Source: Hyphomicrobiales bacterium (lineage in GTDB: Bacteria > Pseudomonadota > Alphaproteobacteria > Rhizobiales > Beijerinckiaceae). From it: a stretch of DNA of 36,897 nucleotides. Each line of letters opens with the position of its first letter. Position 1 is the first letter of the stretch. Location of the stretch: the NCBI GenBank assembly GCA_947455455.1, contig CANGOE010000020.1:1-36897 (forward strand). Direction: 5' to 3'. Shown in pieces: positions 17,646-25,678 of this stretch. Both the position numbers and the translations under genes were made by a program. Below the pieces are notes generated by a model. That model made no database searches. It had not been told where the DNA came from and saw nothing but the letters and a program-made list of their open reading frames with translations.

Positions 17646-18379
17646 CAACATCCGACCATGCCTTGCGCCTGTCCGTGGTGGTTCCCGTGCGCAACGAGGA
17701 GGGGAATGTCGAGCCTCTCATCAACGAGATCGTCGCGGCTTGCACGTCGGTGGGCGCATTCGAGATCGTTTATGTCGATGACGGTTCGACCGACAAGACC
17801 CTGCAACGATTGCGTGAGTTGAAAGCGACAGTCCCCATGTTGCGGGTGTTGCATCATGAGCGCTCGTGCGGGCAAAGTGCGGCGGTGCGTTCGGGGGTCA
17901 GAATTTCAAAAGGCCGTGTCATCGTCACGCTGGATGGCGACGGACAGAACAATCCGGCCTATATTCCGCAAATGCTGACCCAGATCGAAAGCAACGACCA
18001 GATCGGCATGGTGGCAGGCCAGCGGATCGGCCGCAAGGATACCGGCTTCAAACGCTGGCAATCGCGCACCGCCAATCGCGTGCGGTCATGGGTTTTAAAG
18101 GATTCAACCCGCGATACCGGCTGTGGTCTCAAAGCCATTATGCGGGATGTCTATCTGGCTTTGCCCTATTTCGATGCCCTGCATCGCTTCATGCCGGCGC
18201 TGGTTGTGCGGGAAGGCTATCATGTCAGCCATGTCGATGTGACGGACCGTCCCCGTTATACCGGTGTATCCAATTACGGTTTTTTTGATAGGCTCTGGGT
18301 CGGGATCAAGGATTTGATCGGGGTGGCGTGGTTGATTTCGCGGCGCAAGAGAATTCCGGTTGTGACGGAGATTGTCTGA
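17642..18379 (+). CDS. GT2 glycosyltransferase, DPM1/ArnC-like
   Basis: A 245 aa GT-A fold enzyme. LSVVVPVRNEEGNVEPLI starts the nucleotide-sugar domain, VYVDDGSTDKT holds the UDP-binding Asp residues and TLDGDGQNNP is the metal-binding DxD-type motif. DTGCGLKAIMRDVYLALPYFDALHRFMP matches the acceptor-side conserved block of undecaprenyl/dolichyl-phosphate glycosyltransferases. The C-terminus has one weak amphipathic segment (RLWVGIKDLIGVAWLI) and not the two strong helices of ArnC, so the protein is probably membrane-associated. It overlaps the upstream transferase by four bases and the downstream LAB_N gene by one base. The likely role is making the polyprenyl-phosphate sugar used by the upstream enzyme. 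Confidence 0.9.
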   Translation: MTTSDHALRLSVVVPVRNEEGNVEPLINEIVAACTSVGAFEIVYVDDGSTDKTLQRLRELKATVPMLRVLHHERSCGQSAAVRSGVRISKGRVIVTLDGDGQNNPAYIPQMLTQIESNDQIGMVAGQRIGRKDTGFKRWQSRTANRVRSWVLKDSTRDTGCGLKAIMRDVYLALPYFDALHRFMPALVVREGYHVSHVDVTDRPRYTGVSNYGFFDRLWVGIKDLIGVAWLISRRKRIPVVTEIV

Positions 18380-18705
18380 TGCTCGCCTTTTCCCATGGGC
18401 TGGTTGATTATTTCTATGATGTTTTCGTGGTCCGGTTCGATTTCTGGCTGGCTTTCGGCATTGTTGCGCAACTGCTGTTTACAGCCCGCTTCATCGTGCA
18501 ATGGGTTGCCTCCGAGCGGGCCGGAAAGAGCGTGATCCCGTTTGCTTTCTGGATTTTTTCGATTGTTGGCGGCGGCATGACACTGGTTTACGGCTTCCAG
18601 AAACGCGAACCGATCATCATCATGGGGCAGATTTTGGCGGTCACCATCTATGTGCGCAATATCATCCTGATCATGCGCAAGCCCAAATCTTCCGACGGTC
18701 AGTAA
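18379..18705 (+). CDS. LAB_N-domain membrane protein
   Basis: A 108 aa protein of the lipid A biosynthesis N-terminal (LAB_N) family. The pattern FDFWLAFGIVAQLLFTARFIVQWVASERAGKSVIPFAFWIFSIVGGGMTLVYGF and the following IMGQILAVTIYVRNIILI define three membrane helices. In some bacteria this domain is fused to lipid-A-disaccharide synthase; here, as in many alphaproteobacteria, it stands alone next to a GT2 enzyme. The ATG at 18379 overlaps the GT2 stop as TGATG. The frame open upstream to 18328 lies within that gene. Its biochemical role is not established. Context points to lipid A or polyprenyl-sugar handling. Confidence 0.9.
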   Translation: MLAFSHGLVDYFYDVFVVRFDFWLAFGIVAQLLFTARFIVQWVASERAGKSVIPFAFWIFSIVGGGMTLVYGFQKREPIIIMGQILAVTIYVRNIILIMRKPKSSDGQ

Positions 18706-18720
18706 GCGCGGCAGGTTGTG

Positions 18721-19326
18721 ATGGACGAGGATGGCGCAATCGGCAATCTGGCGGAATTGTCGCAGGTGATCGTTGCGGCGTTCGATGTGTTGCGCTCCGG
18801 TGCACAGAACCGGCGTTCTGCCTTTCATACACCGGTGTTTTCGTCGCTTGGTCTGGATGGCAGGCCGGTGTCCCGCATCATAGTTTTGCGGGAGTTTGAC
18901 GATGGTCAGCGCCTTTTGCGCTTCCATACGGATATTCGCTCGCCCAAGGCCCAACAGATCAGACATGATCCGCGTGTGAGCTTTGCTTTTTATGATCCGT
19001 CCATAAAACTGCAAATCCGTTGCGAGGGTCATGCGGTTTTACACCATAACAACGCGCTTTCCGCACAGGCGTGGGACGCCTCGCAACGCATGAGCCGGAT
19101 GTGCTATGGCACAGCCCCCGCGCCCGGTGATGAGATCCATCAAGCGGATGCATTTTCACTGCCCGGGGATGACGAGGCCATTGCCGCCGGACAGGACCAC
19201 TTCTGTGCAGTCGTGACTGAGATCAGCACGCTGGAATGGTTGTGGCTGGGCTTTAGAGGCCACAGACGTGCCCGTTTCATCTGGGATGACAACGGACACG
19301 TTGAAGCTGTGTGGCTGGTGCCCTGA
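18721..19326 (+). CDS. Pyridoxamine 5'-phosphate oxidase-family flavoprotein
   Basis: A 201 aa protein with the split-barrel FMN-binding fold. RSAFHTPVFSSLGLDGRPVSRIIVLREFD and RFHTDIRSPKAQQIRHDPRVSFAFYD are the N-terminal strands that bind FMN phosphate in this family (SxK-type segment RSPKAQQI). The C-terminal part WLWLGFRGHRRARFIWDD resembles the PNPOx dimerisation region. The usual PdxH substrate motif is not clear, so I do not call it pdxH; it may be a general flavin reductase or oxidase. The ATG at 18721 is preferred over the adjacent GTG at 18718. The gene follows the LAB_N gene by 15 bases and its stop abuts the metC stop. Confidence 0.82.
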   Translation: MDEDGAIGNLAELSQVIVAAFDVLRSGAQNRRSAFHTPVFSSLGLDGRPVSRIIVLREFDDGQRLLRFHTDIRSPKAQQIRHDPRVSFAFYDPSIKLQIRCEGHAVLHHNNALSAQAWDASQRMSRMCYGTAPAPGDEIHQADAFSLPGDDEAIAAGQDHFCAVVTEISTLEWLWLGFRGHRRARFIWDDNGHVEAVWLVP

Positions 19327-20514
19327 TCAGCCTTTGGTGGCGTGCATCCGGGCAAAGCCTGCCGCCAGATCGGCTTGCAGATCCACCACATCCTCGAAGC
19401 CGATTTGCAGGCGCAGGGCAGGGCCTGCAGGTTTCCATGTCGTGGCTGTGCGATAGGTTGCGCAATCGAACGGCACGATCAGGCTCTCGAAGCCACCCCA
19501 TGAATAGCCCATCCCGAACAGTTCCAGCCCGTCAAGCATGGCGGCAACGGCCTTGTCGGAGACGGGGTTCAAAATGATCGAGAACAGGCCCGATGATCCG
19601 CTGAAATGCTCTTTCCAGACCGCATGGCCCGGACATTCGGGAAATGCGGGATGAAGCACCGTATGCACTTCCGGACGTGCCTTCAGCCATTGGGCCATTG
19701 CAAGTCCCTGGCGCTCTGCCTCTTTCAGGCGCAACAACATCGAGCGCATGCCACGGAGAGCCAGGAACATATCTTCCGGTCCCGCACAAATCGCCATCAC
19801 GTCATAGGTGTCACGCAACCGCTTCCAGTGGCTCTCATTGGCCGTCACCATGCCGAGCAACAAATCGGAATGGCCTCCGAGATATTTGGTGCCGGCTTCG
19901 ATCGCGATGTCGACCCCTTTTTCATGGGGCGGGAAGAACAGCGGGGTTGCCCAAGTATTGTCCATGATCACGCTGGCGCCGTGTTGATGGGCCACTTTGG
20001 CAATCGCTGGCACATCCTGCACCTCAAAGCTCTGCGAGCCGGGGGATTCGGTGAAGACGACGGTGGTATTCGGTTTGATCAGCGCTTCGATACCGGCCCC
20101 GATCATCGGATCGAAATAGGTGGTTTCCACGCCGTAACGTTTCAGGAAATCCTCGCAAAACACACGGGTCGGGCGATAGACACTGTCGGTCATCAAGACA
20201 TGATCACCCGCTTTGGTCACAGCCATCAAAGCCAAGGCGACAGCGGCAAGACCGGAAGGCACGGCCACCGATCCGGCGGCGCCCGATATTTCTGCCCAGG
20301 CCTCGTTGAGCGAGTCGGCAGTCGGTGTGCCTTTGGTGCCGTAAGTGTAGCGTTGCTCGCGCTTGTAGAGAGCATCCACCGATGGATAAAGCACGGTCGA
20401 TCCACGATAGATCGGGGTGTTGACGAAGCCGAATTGCTCATCGGGATGGCGGCCAGCATGGGCCATGGTTGTGCGGATGGAACGGGAATTGGATTTCGGA
20501 GGATGGGACGACAT
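19327..20514 (-). CDS. metC: Cystathionine beta-lyase
   Basis: PLP enzyme of the Cys/Met metabolism family. It cleaves cystathionine to homocysteine, pyruvate and ammonia on the way to methionine. The 395 aa protein has the PLP phosphate-binding segment AVPSGLAAVALAL, the VIMDNTWATPLFFPP block with the cofactor Asp, and the Schiff-base lysine Lys210 in EAGTKYLGGHSDLLLG. YSWGGFESL near the C-terminus favours beta-lyase over gamma-synthase. The ATG at 20514 was chosen because AGAGG sits seven bases upstream. The longer frame to 20715 adds an unconserved tail. It is divergent from aapJ across 297 bases that hold an AT-rich tract; I could not settle the promoters there. Confidence 0.94.
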   Translation of the reverse strand: MSSHPPKSNSRSIRTTMAHAGRHPDEQFGFVNTPIYRGSTVLYPSVDALYKREQRYTYGTKGTPTADSLNEAWAEISGAAGSVAVPSGLAAVALALMAVTKAGDHVLMTDSVYRPTRVFCEDFLKRYGVETTYFDPMIGAGIEALIKPNTTVVFTESPGSQSFEVQDVPAIAKVAHQHGASVIMDNTWATPLFFPPHEKGVDIAIEAGTKYLGGHSDLLLGMVTANESHWKRLRDTYDVMAICAGPEDMFLALRGMRSMLLRLKEAERQGLAMAQWLKARPEVHTVLHPAFPECPGHAVWKEHFSGSSGLFSIILNPVSDKAVAAMLDGLELFGMGYSWGGFESLIVPFDCATYRTATTWKPAGPALRLQIGFEDVVDLQADLAAGFARMHATKG

Positions 20515-20811
20515 GGGAAACCTCTGTTTCATCCACAAGGAACGCACTGGAGAACGGCATTGTGAATCTATTGCAAAAACGAAGCCTGATTTGAGGGCAT
20601 AGAATGGATAAAGGTCAAGCAAACGGATTAAATTTTTCACAAATCGGATGAAATTTTGACAGGAATGCGTTTTTTGCGTGTCGGCAATGCTCATAGAGCT
20701 TGACCTATAGACCAATCTCTAATGAGATAGAACACAGTTCAGGCGTTGATGGGGCAGGCTGGTCCAGCAGGCTCTTTCTCGTTTGGGTTTATTCACATAG
20801 GGGAGACGAAT

Positions 20812-21828
20812 ATGAAAAAATGGGTCGCGACTGCAGCGCTTGCTGCGGGTGCTTTGATGACAGCGTCGATGGCGTCTGCGGGGACACTGGATACAGTGAA
20901 AGCAAAGGGTCAGGTTGTTTGCGGTCATGGTCAGGGCCTTGCCGGTTTCGCTTTGCCAGATGCACAGGGCGTTTGGAGAGGGCTTGATTCCGATGTGTGC
21001 CGCGCGCTTGCCGCCGCAATCTTCAATGATCCCAACAAGGTAAAGGTTGTTCCTTTGACCTCGAAGGATCGGTTTACCGCTCTGCAATCCGGTGAAATCG
21101 ACGTTCTGTCGCGCAACACCACTTGGACCCTGTCGCGTGAAGCGTCGCTGGGCCTCGAATTTGCGGGCATCAATTATTATGACGGTCAGGGTTTCATGGT
21201 TCGCAAGAGCCTGAAACTGACCTCGGCCAAGGAACTCAGCGGCGCATCCGTTTGCGTTCAGCAGGGCACCACAACCGAACTCAACCTTGCTGACTTCTTC
21301 CGCGCCAACAAGCTGGAACTGAAGTCGGTGACCTTTGCCACCAACGACGAAACCACCAAGGCTTATGATGCCGGTCGTTGCGATGCGCTGACCACCGATG
21401 CTTCGGGCCTCTATTCCGAACGTCTGCGTCTGGCCAAGCCGGATGACCATGTCGTTCTGCCTGAAATCATCTCCAAAGAGCCGCTCGGCCCGTCCGTGCG
21501 CAAGGGTGATGACCAGTGGCTCGACGTTGTGAAATGGACCCAGTTCGTCCTGATCACCGCCGAAGAACTCGGTGTTACACAGGCCAATGTCGATGCGATG
21601 CTGAAGTCCGACAATCCGGAAATCAAGCGTTTGCTCGGCACCGAAGGCAAGTTTGGTGAATCCCTCGGCCTGACCAATGATTGGGCTTACCGGATCATCA
21701 AGCATATCGGCAATTACGGCGAAAGTTTCGAGCGTAACGTCGGCGAAGGCTCGCCGCTCAAGATTGCCCGTGGCCTGAATGCCTTGTGGAACAAGGGCGG
21801 CCTGCAATACGCACCGCCGATCCGCTAA
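20812..21828 (+). CDS. aapJ: General L-amino acid-binding periplasmic protein AapJ
   Basis: Solute-binding component of a broad-specificity polar amino-acid ABC importer. The 338 aa precursor has a signal peptide (MKKWVATAALAAGALMTASM, cut near ASAGTL) and the family landmarks GFALPDAQGVWRGLDSDVCRALAAA, the SGEIDVLSRNTTWTLSREAS block with ligand-binding Arg, and GRCDALTTDASGLYSERL. The start at 20812 is preceded by GGGGAGACG. It is the first gene of aapJQMP, separated from aapQ by a strong terminator hairpin, which would give more binding protein than permease. A TTGACC at 20699-20704 could be a -35 element, but no good -10 follows. Confidence 0.95.
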   Translation: MKKWVATAALAAGALMTASMASAGTLDTVKAKGQVVCGHGQGLAGFALPDAQGVWRGLDSDVCRALAAAIFNDPNKVKVVPLTSKDRFTALQSGEIDVLSRNTTWTLSREASLGLEFAGINYYDGQGFMVRKSLKLTSAKELSGASVCVQQGTTTELNLADFFRANKLELKSVTFATNDETTKAYDAGRCDALTTDASGLYSERLRLAKPDDHVVLPEIISKEPLGPSVRKGDDQWLDVVKWTQFVLITAEELGVTQANVDAMLKSDNPEIKRLLGTEGKFGESLGLTNDWAYRIIKHIGNYGESFERNVGEGSPLKIARGLNALWNKGGLQYAPPIR

Positions 21829-21838
21829 TCAGATCAAG

Positions 21839-21871
21839 AGCGCGACACCCTCGAGGTGTCGCGCTTTTTTT
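21839..21871 (+). terminator. Intrinsic terminator between aapJ and aapQ
   Basis: A perfect 11-base-pair stem, AGCGCGACACC (21839-21849) with GGTGTCGCGCT (21855-21865), a five-base loop, and a run of seven T from 21865. It lies ten bases after the aapJ stop and probably acts as a partial terminator that lowers expression of the downstream transporter genes. Confidence 0.93.
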
Positions 21872-22032
21872 AGATGTAAAATCTTCGATATTTCAACTGG
21901 TTGTGCTTTTTTTCTCATTGTTCTCACTTGATGGTCATTTGGCGCGGAATTGTGTTTCTGCTGCCGGTGCGGTGATGCCAAACATGGGTGCACGCGTTCA
22001 ATATCGTTGGTCCCGAGAGGGTTGGTCCTAAT

Positions 22033-23235
22033 ATGCTTGATCCAAGATTGTCAGATGCTCCGGGCTCCCAGCCTGCAAAGGTCTCGCCGTGGCGTGATCC
22101 ACGCTGGCGCAGTTATGCGTTTCAAGCTGTCTTGATGGGTGTGATCGGTTTTCTGGTTTACGAGGCCTTCTCGAATGCCACAGAAAATCTCAAACGCCAG
22201 AAAATCGCCTCCGGCTTTGGCTTCTGGGATACAAATTCCGGCTTTCCGATCAGTTTCAGCATCCAGCATTATTCCGAAGCGACCAGCACCTATGGGGATG
22301 CGTTTTGGGTAGGCATGGTCAATACCCTGCTTGTTGCGGCAATCGGGATTGTGCTGGCCACGCTTCTGGGCTTTGCCGTCGGGGTCGCCCGCCTGTCCAA
22401 GAACGTCTTGGTGGCCTTTGTGGCCCGTTGGTATGTCGAAATCTTGCGGAATATGCCGCTGCTGTTGCAATTGTTGTTCTGGTATAACGCCGTTTTGAAG
22501 GCTTTGCCCGGCATGCGCGACAGCATCAAACTGCCGATGAATATTTTTCTGAACAATCGTGGCCTGACAACGCCGCGACCCATCCCCGAGGATGGTCTGG
22601 GCTGGGTCGGTATTGTCCTTTTGCTTGGTCTTGTATTGACCATCGCCGTTCGTATCTGGGCAAAACGGCGGCTGGAAGCGACCGGACAATTGGCGCCCGT
22701 GGGCTGGATTTCGCTGTTTTTGCTGGTGATCGCACCAGCATTGGCCTTTGTGATTGCGGGCAAGCCACTCGGCTTTGATGTGCCGCAGGCCGGACGTTTC
22801 AATATCGTCGGCGGTTTGGTGTTCCAGCCTGAATTTCTGGCTTTGTTGTTCGGTTTGGTCCTTTACACCGCGGCCTATATTGCCGAAGTGGTGCGGGCCG
22901 GGATTATGGCGGTGTCGCACGGGCAGACCGAAGCCGCCTACGCGCTGGGGCTTCAGCCCAATATCACCAGCAAGCTGATTGTGATCCCGCAGGCCATGCG
23001 CGTGATCATTCCTCCACTGACCAGCCAATATCTCAACCTCACCAAAAACTCCTCTCTGGCGGTTTTCGTCGGCTATCCCGATCTGGCTAATGTCTTCACC
23101 GGCACGGTGCTGAACCAGACAGGGCAGGCGATCGAAGTGGTGGGCATCACCATGCTGGTCTATCTGTCGATCAGCCTGACCACCTCTTTCGTGATGAACT
23201 GGTACAATCGGCGCGTTGCGCTGATTGAACGATGA
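22033..23235 (+). CDS. aapQ: Amino-acid ABC transporter permease AapQ
   Basis: Inner-membrane permease of the HisMQ family. The 400 aa protein has an N-terminal membrane helix (about 30-50), a stretch matching the family's QKIASGFGFWDTNSGFPIS, then the transport domain starting TYGDAFWVGMVNTLLVAAIG. The EAA-type loop that docks the ATPase is EAAYALGLQPNITSKLIVIPQAMRVIIPPL near the C-terminus. The ATG at 22033 is the first in-frame ATG; a GTG at 21988 would add 15 residues. The 161 bases between the terminator and this start hold no gene and could carry a secondary promoter. It is coupled to aapM by an ATGA overlap. Confidence 0.94.
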   Translation: MLDPRLSDAPGSQPAKVSPWRDPRWRSYAFQAVLMGVIGFLVYEAFSNATENLKRQKIASGFGFWDTNSGFPISFSIQHYSEATSTYGDAFWVGMVNTLLVAAIGIVLATLLGFAVGVARLSKNVLVAFVARWYVEILRNMPLLLQLLFWYNAVLKALPGMRDSIKLPMNIFLNNRGLTTPRPIPEDGLGWVGIVLLLGLVLTIAVRIWAKRRLEATGQLAPVGWISLFLLVIAPALAFVIAGKPLGFDVPQAGRFNIVGGLVFQPEFLALLFGLVLYTAAYIAEVVRAGIMAVSHGQTEAAYALGLQPNITSKLIVIPQAMRVIIPPLTSQYLNLTKNSSLAVFVGYPDLANVFTGTVLNQTGQAIEVVGITMLVYLSISLTTSFVMNWYNRRVALIER

Positions 23236-24407
23236 GCGGGGGCACCATGAGCAAGACAGTGTCTTCAAATGCCAATCAATCCTTTGTCCAGCACAACGTG
23301 ATCGAGCCATCGCGGCCGCCATCCAATCTGGTCGGTCCTGTGGCTTGGGCCCGCGAGCATTTGTTCGGCGGCGTATTCAATACGTCGGCCACCATTTTGA
23401 TCCTTCTGTTTCTGGCTTGGGTTGTCCCGCCTTTTCTCGATTTCTTGTGGTTTGATGCCGTGTGGACCGGCAAAGACCGTGAGGCTTGCATTTTCAACGA
23501 TGCGCATCCCGATGTCGGGGCCTGCTGGGCGTTTATCAAAGACCGTTTCAGCTTTTTCAATTACGGCACCTATCCTATCCCCGAGCGCTGGCGGGTGGAT
23601 GTATTTTTCGTCCTGCTGACGATTGCGGTTGTCTGGATGCTGAAATTGTCCCTGCCGCGCAGGGATCTGGGCGCGATCTTTGCCTTCGTCATCCTGCCCG
23701 TCGTGTCCTATTTCCTGCTGATCGGTTCGCCTGCGCTTGGTCTGCCGATTGTGACCACCAACCTGTGGGGTGGCCTGCTGGTGACACTGGTGGTGTCGGC
23801 GGTTGGCATTGTCGTGTCACTGCCTCTGGGGATTCTGCTGGCTTTGGGGCGGCGCTCGACCATGCCTGCGGCGCAGGTGTTCAGCGTTGCCTTCATCGAA
23901 TTCGTGCGTGGTGTGCCATTGATCACCGTGTTGTTCATGGCCAGCGTGATGTTGCCGCTGTTCGTGCCGCGCGAATTCGAACCCGATAAATTATTGCGGG
24001 CCTTGGTCGGTGTGGCCCTGTTCGCTTCTGCCTATATGGCCGAAGTGGTGCGTGCCGGTTTGCAGGCTTTGCCGAAGGGCCAATATGAAGGCGCAATGGC
24101 ACTGGGCCTCAGCTATGGCCAGATGATGCGGTTGATCATTCTCCCGCAGGCTTTGAAGGTGACCATCCCCAACATCGTCAGCAATTATATCGGCCTGTTC
24201 AAGGATACGACGCTGGTGGTGATTGTCGGCCTGTTCGATTTCCTGCGCACCATCGAGACGGCGCGTATCGATCCGATCTGGGCGGCACCGACCGTCAGCC
24301 CGACCGGTTATGTCTATGCCGCCATTTTCTACTTCATCTTCTGTTTTGCGATGTCATCTTACGCGCGCACTATCGAACAGCGCCTGTCCAAAGCTGACAA
24401 ACGGTAA
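23232..24407 (+). CDS. aapM: Amino-acid ABC transporter permease AapM
   Basis: Second permease of the Aap importer, pairing with AapQ. The 391 aa protein has a membrane helix at about 48-68, a periplasmic insert (DREACIFNDAHPDVGACWAFI) typical of AapM, then several helices and the transport core TNLWGGLLVTLVVSAVGIVVSLPLG. The ATPase-docking loop is EGAMALGLSYGQMMRLIILPQALKVTIPNI. The ATG at 23232 overlaps the aapQ stop (ATGA). A second ATG at 23247 follows a GGGGG stretch and is an equally possible start. aapP follows 12 bases after the stop. Confidence 0.94.
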   Translation: MSGGTMSKTVSSNANQSFVQHNVIEPSRPPSNLVGPVAWAREHLFGGVFNTSATILILLFLAWVVPPFLDFLWFDAVWTGKDREACIFNDAHPDVGACWAFIKDRFSFFNYGTYPIPERWRVDVFFVLLTIAVVWMLKLSLPRRDLGAIFAFVILPVVSYFLLIGSPALGLPIVTTNLWGGLLVTLVVSAVGIVVSLPLGILLALGRRSTMPAAQVFSVAFIEFVRGVPLITVLFMASVMLPLFVPREFEPDKLLRALVGVALFASAYMAEVVRAGLQALPKGQYEGAMALGLSYGQMMRLIILPQALKVTIPNIVSNYIGLFKDTTLVVIVGLFDFLRTIETARIDPIWAAPTVSPTGYVYAAIFYFIFCFAMSSYARTIEQRLSKADKR

Positions 24408-24419
24408 GGAAAATTTACG

Positions 24420-25193
24420 ATGTCCTCATCAGCCGCTCTCAAGCCCGCCTCGCTGAAAACCGATACCGCCATCCGTATGGTGGATGTGAACAAATGGTAT
24501 GGCGATTTCCATGTGTTGCGCGACATCAACCTGACCATCGGCAAGGGTGAGCGCGTGGTCGTGTGTGGTCCCTCCGGTTCGGGCAAGTCGACCATGATCC
24601 GTTGCGTCAACCGTCTGGAAGAGCACCAAAAAGGTCAGATCATCGTCGATGGTATCGAATTGACCCATGACGTGAAACGGATCGACGAGGTGCGGCGCGA
24701 AGTGGGGATGGTGTTCCAGCACTTCAACCTGTTTCCCCATCTGACCATTCTGGAAAACTGCACGCTGGCACCGATCTGGGTCAAGAAAATGCCCAAAAAG
24801 GATGCCGAAGAAGTGGCGATGCACTATCTCACCCGTGTCAAAATTCCCGAACAGGCCCATAAATATCCGGGTCAATTGTCCGGCGGCCAGCAACAGCGCG
24901 TTGCGATTGCGCGTTCACTCTGCATGGCCCCCAAGATCATGCTGTTCGACGAGCCGACGTCCGCACTTGATCCCGAAATGGTCAAGGAGGTTCTCGACAC
25001 CATGGTCAGTCTGGCCGAAGAAGGCATGACCATGATCTGTGTGACCCATGAAATGGGCTTTGCCCGTCAGGTTGCCGATCGGGTGATTTTCATGGATATG
25101 GGCCAGATTGTCGAAATGAATACGCCGGATGCGTTTTTCAAAAATCCGCAACACGAGCGGACCAAATTGTTCCTGAGCCAAATCCTTCACTAA
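24420..25193 (+). CDS. aapP: Amino-acid ABC transporter ATP-binding protein AapP
   Basis: Cytoplasmic ATPase that drives the AapQM permease. The 257 aa protein has every ABC motif of the polar amino-acid class: aromatic [14 protein letters not shown], Walker [10 protein letters not shown] (about 50-58), the Q-loop [15 protein letters not shown], signature [13 protein letters not shown] and Walker [15 protein letters not shown] followed by the switch His in [12 protein letters not shown]. Length is typical for the GlnQ/HisP/AapP family. The next gene, fosX-like, begins only 11 bases on, so it is probably part of this transcript. Confidence 0.96.
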   Translation: MSSSAALKPASLKTDTAIRMVDVNKWYGDFHVLRDINLTIGKGERVVVCGPSGSGKSTMIRCVNRLEEHQKGQIIVDGIELTHDVKRIDEVRREVGMVFQHFNLFPHLTILENCTLAPIWVKKMPKKDAEEVAMHYLTRVKIPEQAHKYPGQLSGGQQQRVAIARSLCMAPKIMLFDEPTSALDPEMVKEVLDTMVSLAEEGMTMICVTHEMGFARQVADRVIFMDMGQIVEMNTPDAFFKNPQHERTKLFLSQILH

Positions 25194-25204
25194 AGACAGG
25201 TGCG

Positions 25205-25678
25205 ATGGCGATCAAAGGTCTGAGCCATATCACGCTGGTTTGTGAAGATCTGGACAGGATGGAAACCGTCCTTGTCCAGGTTCTGCGCGCAAAGCGGATT
25301 TATGACAGCGGCAAGGATACATTCTCGCTGTCCGAGGAGCGCTTTTTTCTGATCGGCGATGGTGACCCGCAAGACGAAAGTGACGGGATCTGGATTGCAA
25401 TCATGAAAGGCGATGCGCTGACCGGGCGCAGTTACAACCACATTGCTTTTGCCGTCGATGATGCGGAACTGGTCAATGCCGGCGAAGCTGTCAAAAAACT
25501 AGGGCTGGATGTCTTGCCCGGCCGCCCCCGCGTCGAGGGCGAGGGGGCTTCTTTGTATTTCTATGATCATGATAACCACTTGTTCGAATTGCACAGCGGG
25601 ACGTTGCGCAGTCGATTGGGGCGTTATAGCCCCAAAAGCCGTTGGCATGCGGGTTTTGTTGATCGAGCCAAAGCCTGA
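25205..25678 (+). CDS. FosX-like fosfomycin hydrolase (VOC family)
   Basis: A 157 aa vicinal-oxygen-chelate protein that by eye matches FosX, the Mn-dependent epoxide hydrolase that opens fosfomycin with water, better than the thiol transferases FosA and FosB. GLSHITLVCEDLDRM carries the first metal His. TFSLSEERFFLIGDG includes the Glu region that FosX uses as general base, and GIWIAIMKGD and RSYNHIAFAVDD (second metal His) follow. RPRVEGEGASLYFYDHDNHLFELHSGTL contains the third metal ligand Glu and the substrate-binding residues. It sits at the end of the aap operon, so resistance may be incidental or the natural substrate another epoxide. Its stop abuts the sseA stop. Confidence 0.85.
   Translation: MAIKGLSHITLVCEDLDRMETVLVQVLRAKRIYDSGKDTFSLSEERFFLIGDGDPQDESDGIWIAIMKGDALTGRSYNHIAFAVDDAELVNAGEAVKKLGLDVLPGRPRVEGEGASLYFYDHDNHLFELHSGTLRSRLGRYSPKSRWHAGFVDRAKA

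Noticed and set aside
20515-20715. Longer N-terminus of cystathionine beta-lyase
   Set aside because: The extra 67 residues are unconserved in character and AT-rich, and a good ribosome site precedes the ATG at 20514.
20699-20727. TTGACC with TGAGAT 17 bases on, as the aapJ promoter
   Set aside because: The -10 is too poor to list as a feature; noted only as a possible -35 in the aapJ entry.
22051-23322. 423-codon open frame antisense to aapQ
   Set aside because: Rich in Gln, His and Arg as expected from the reverse complement of membrane-protein codons; not a gene.
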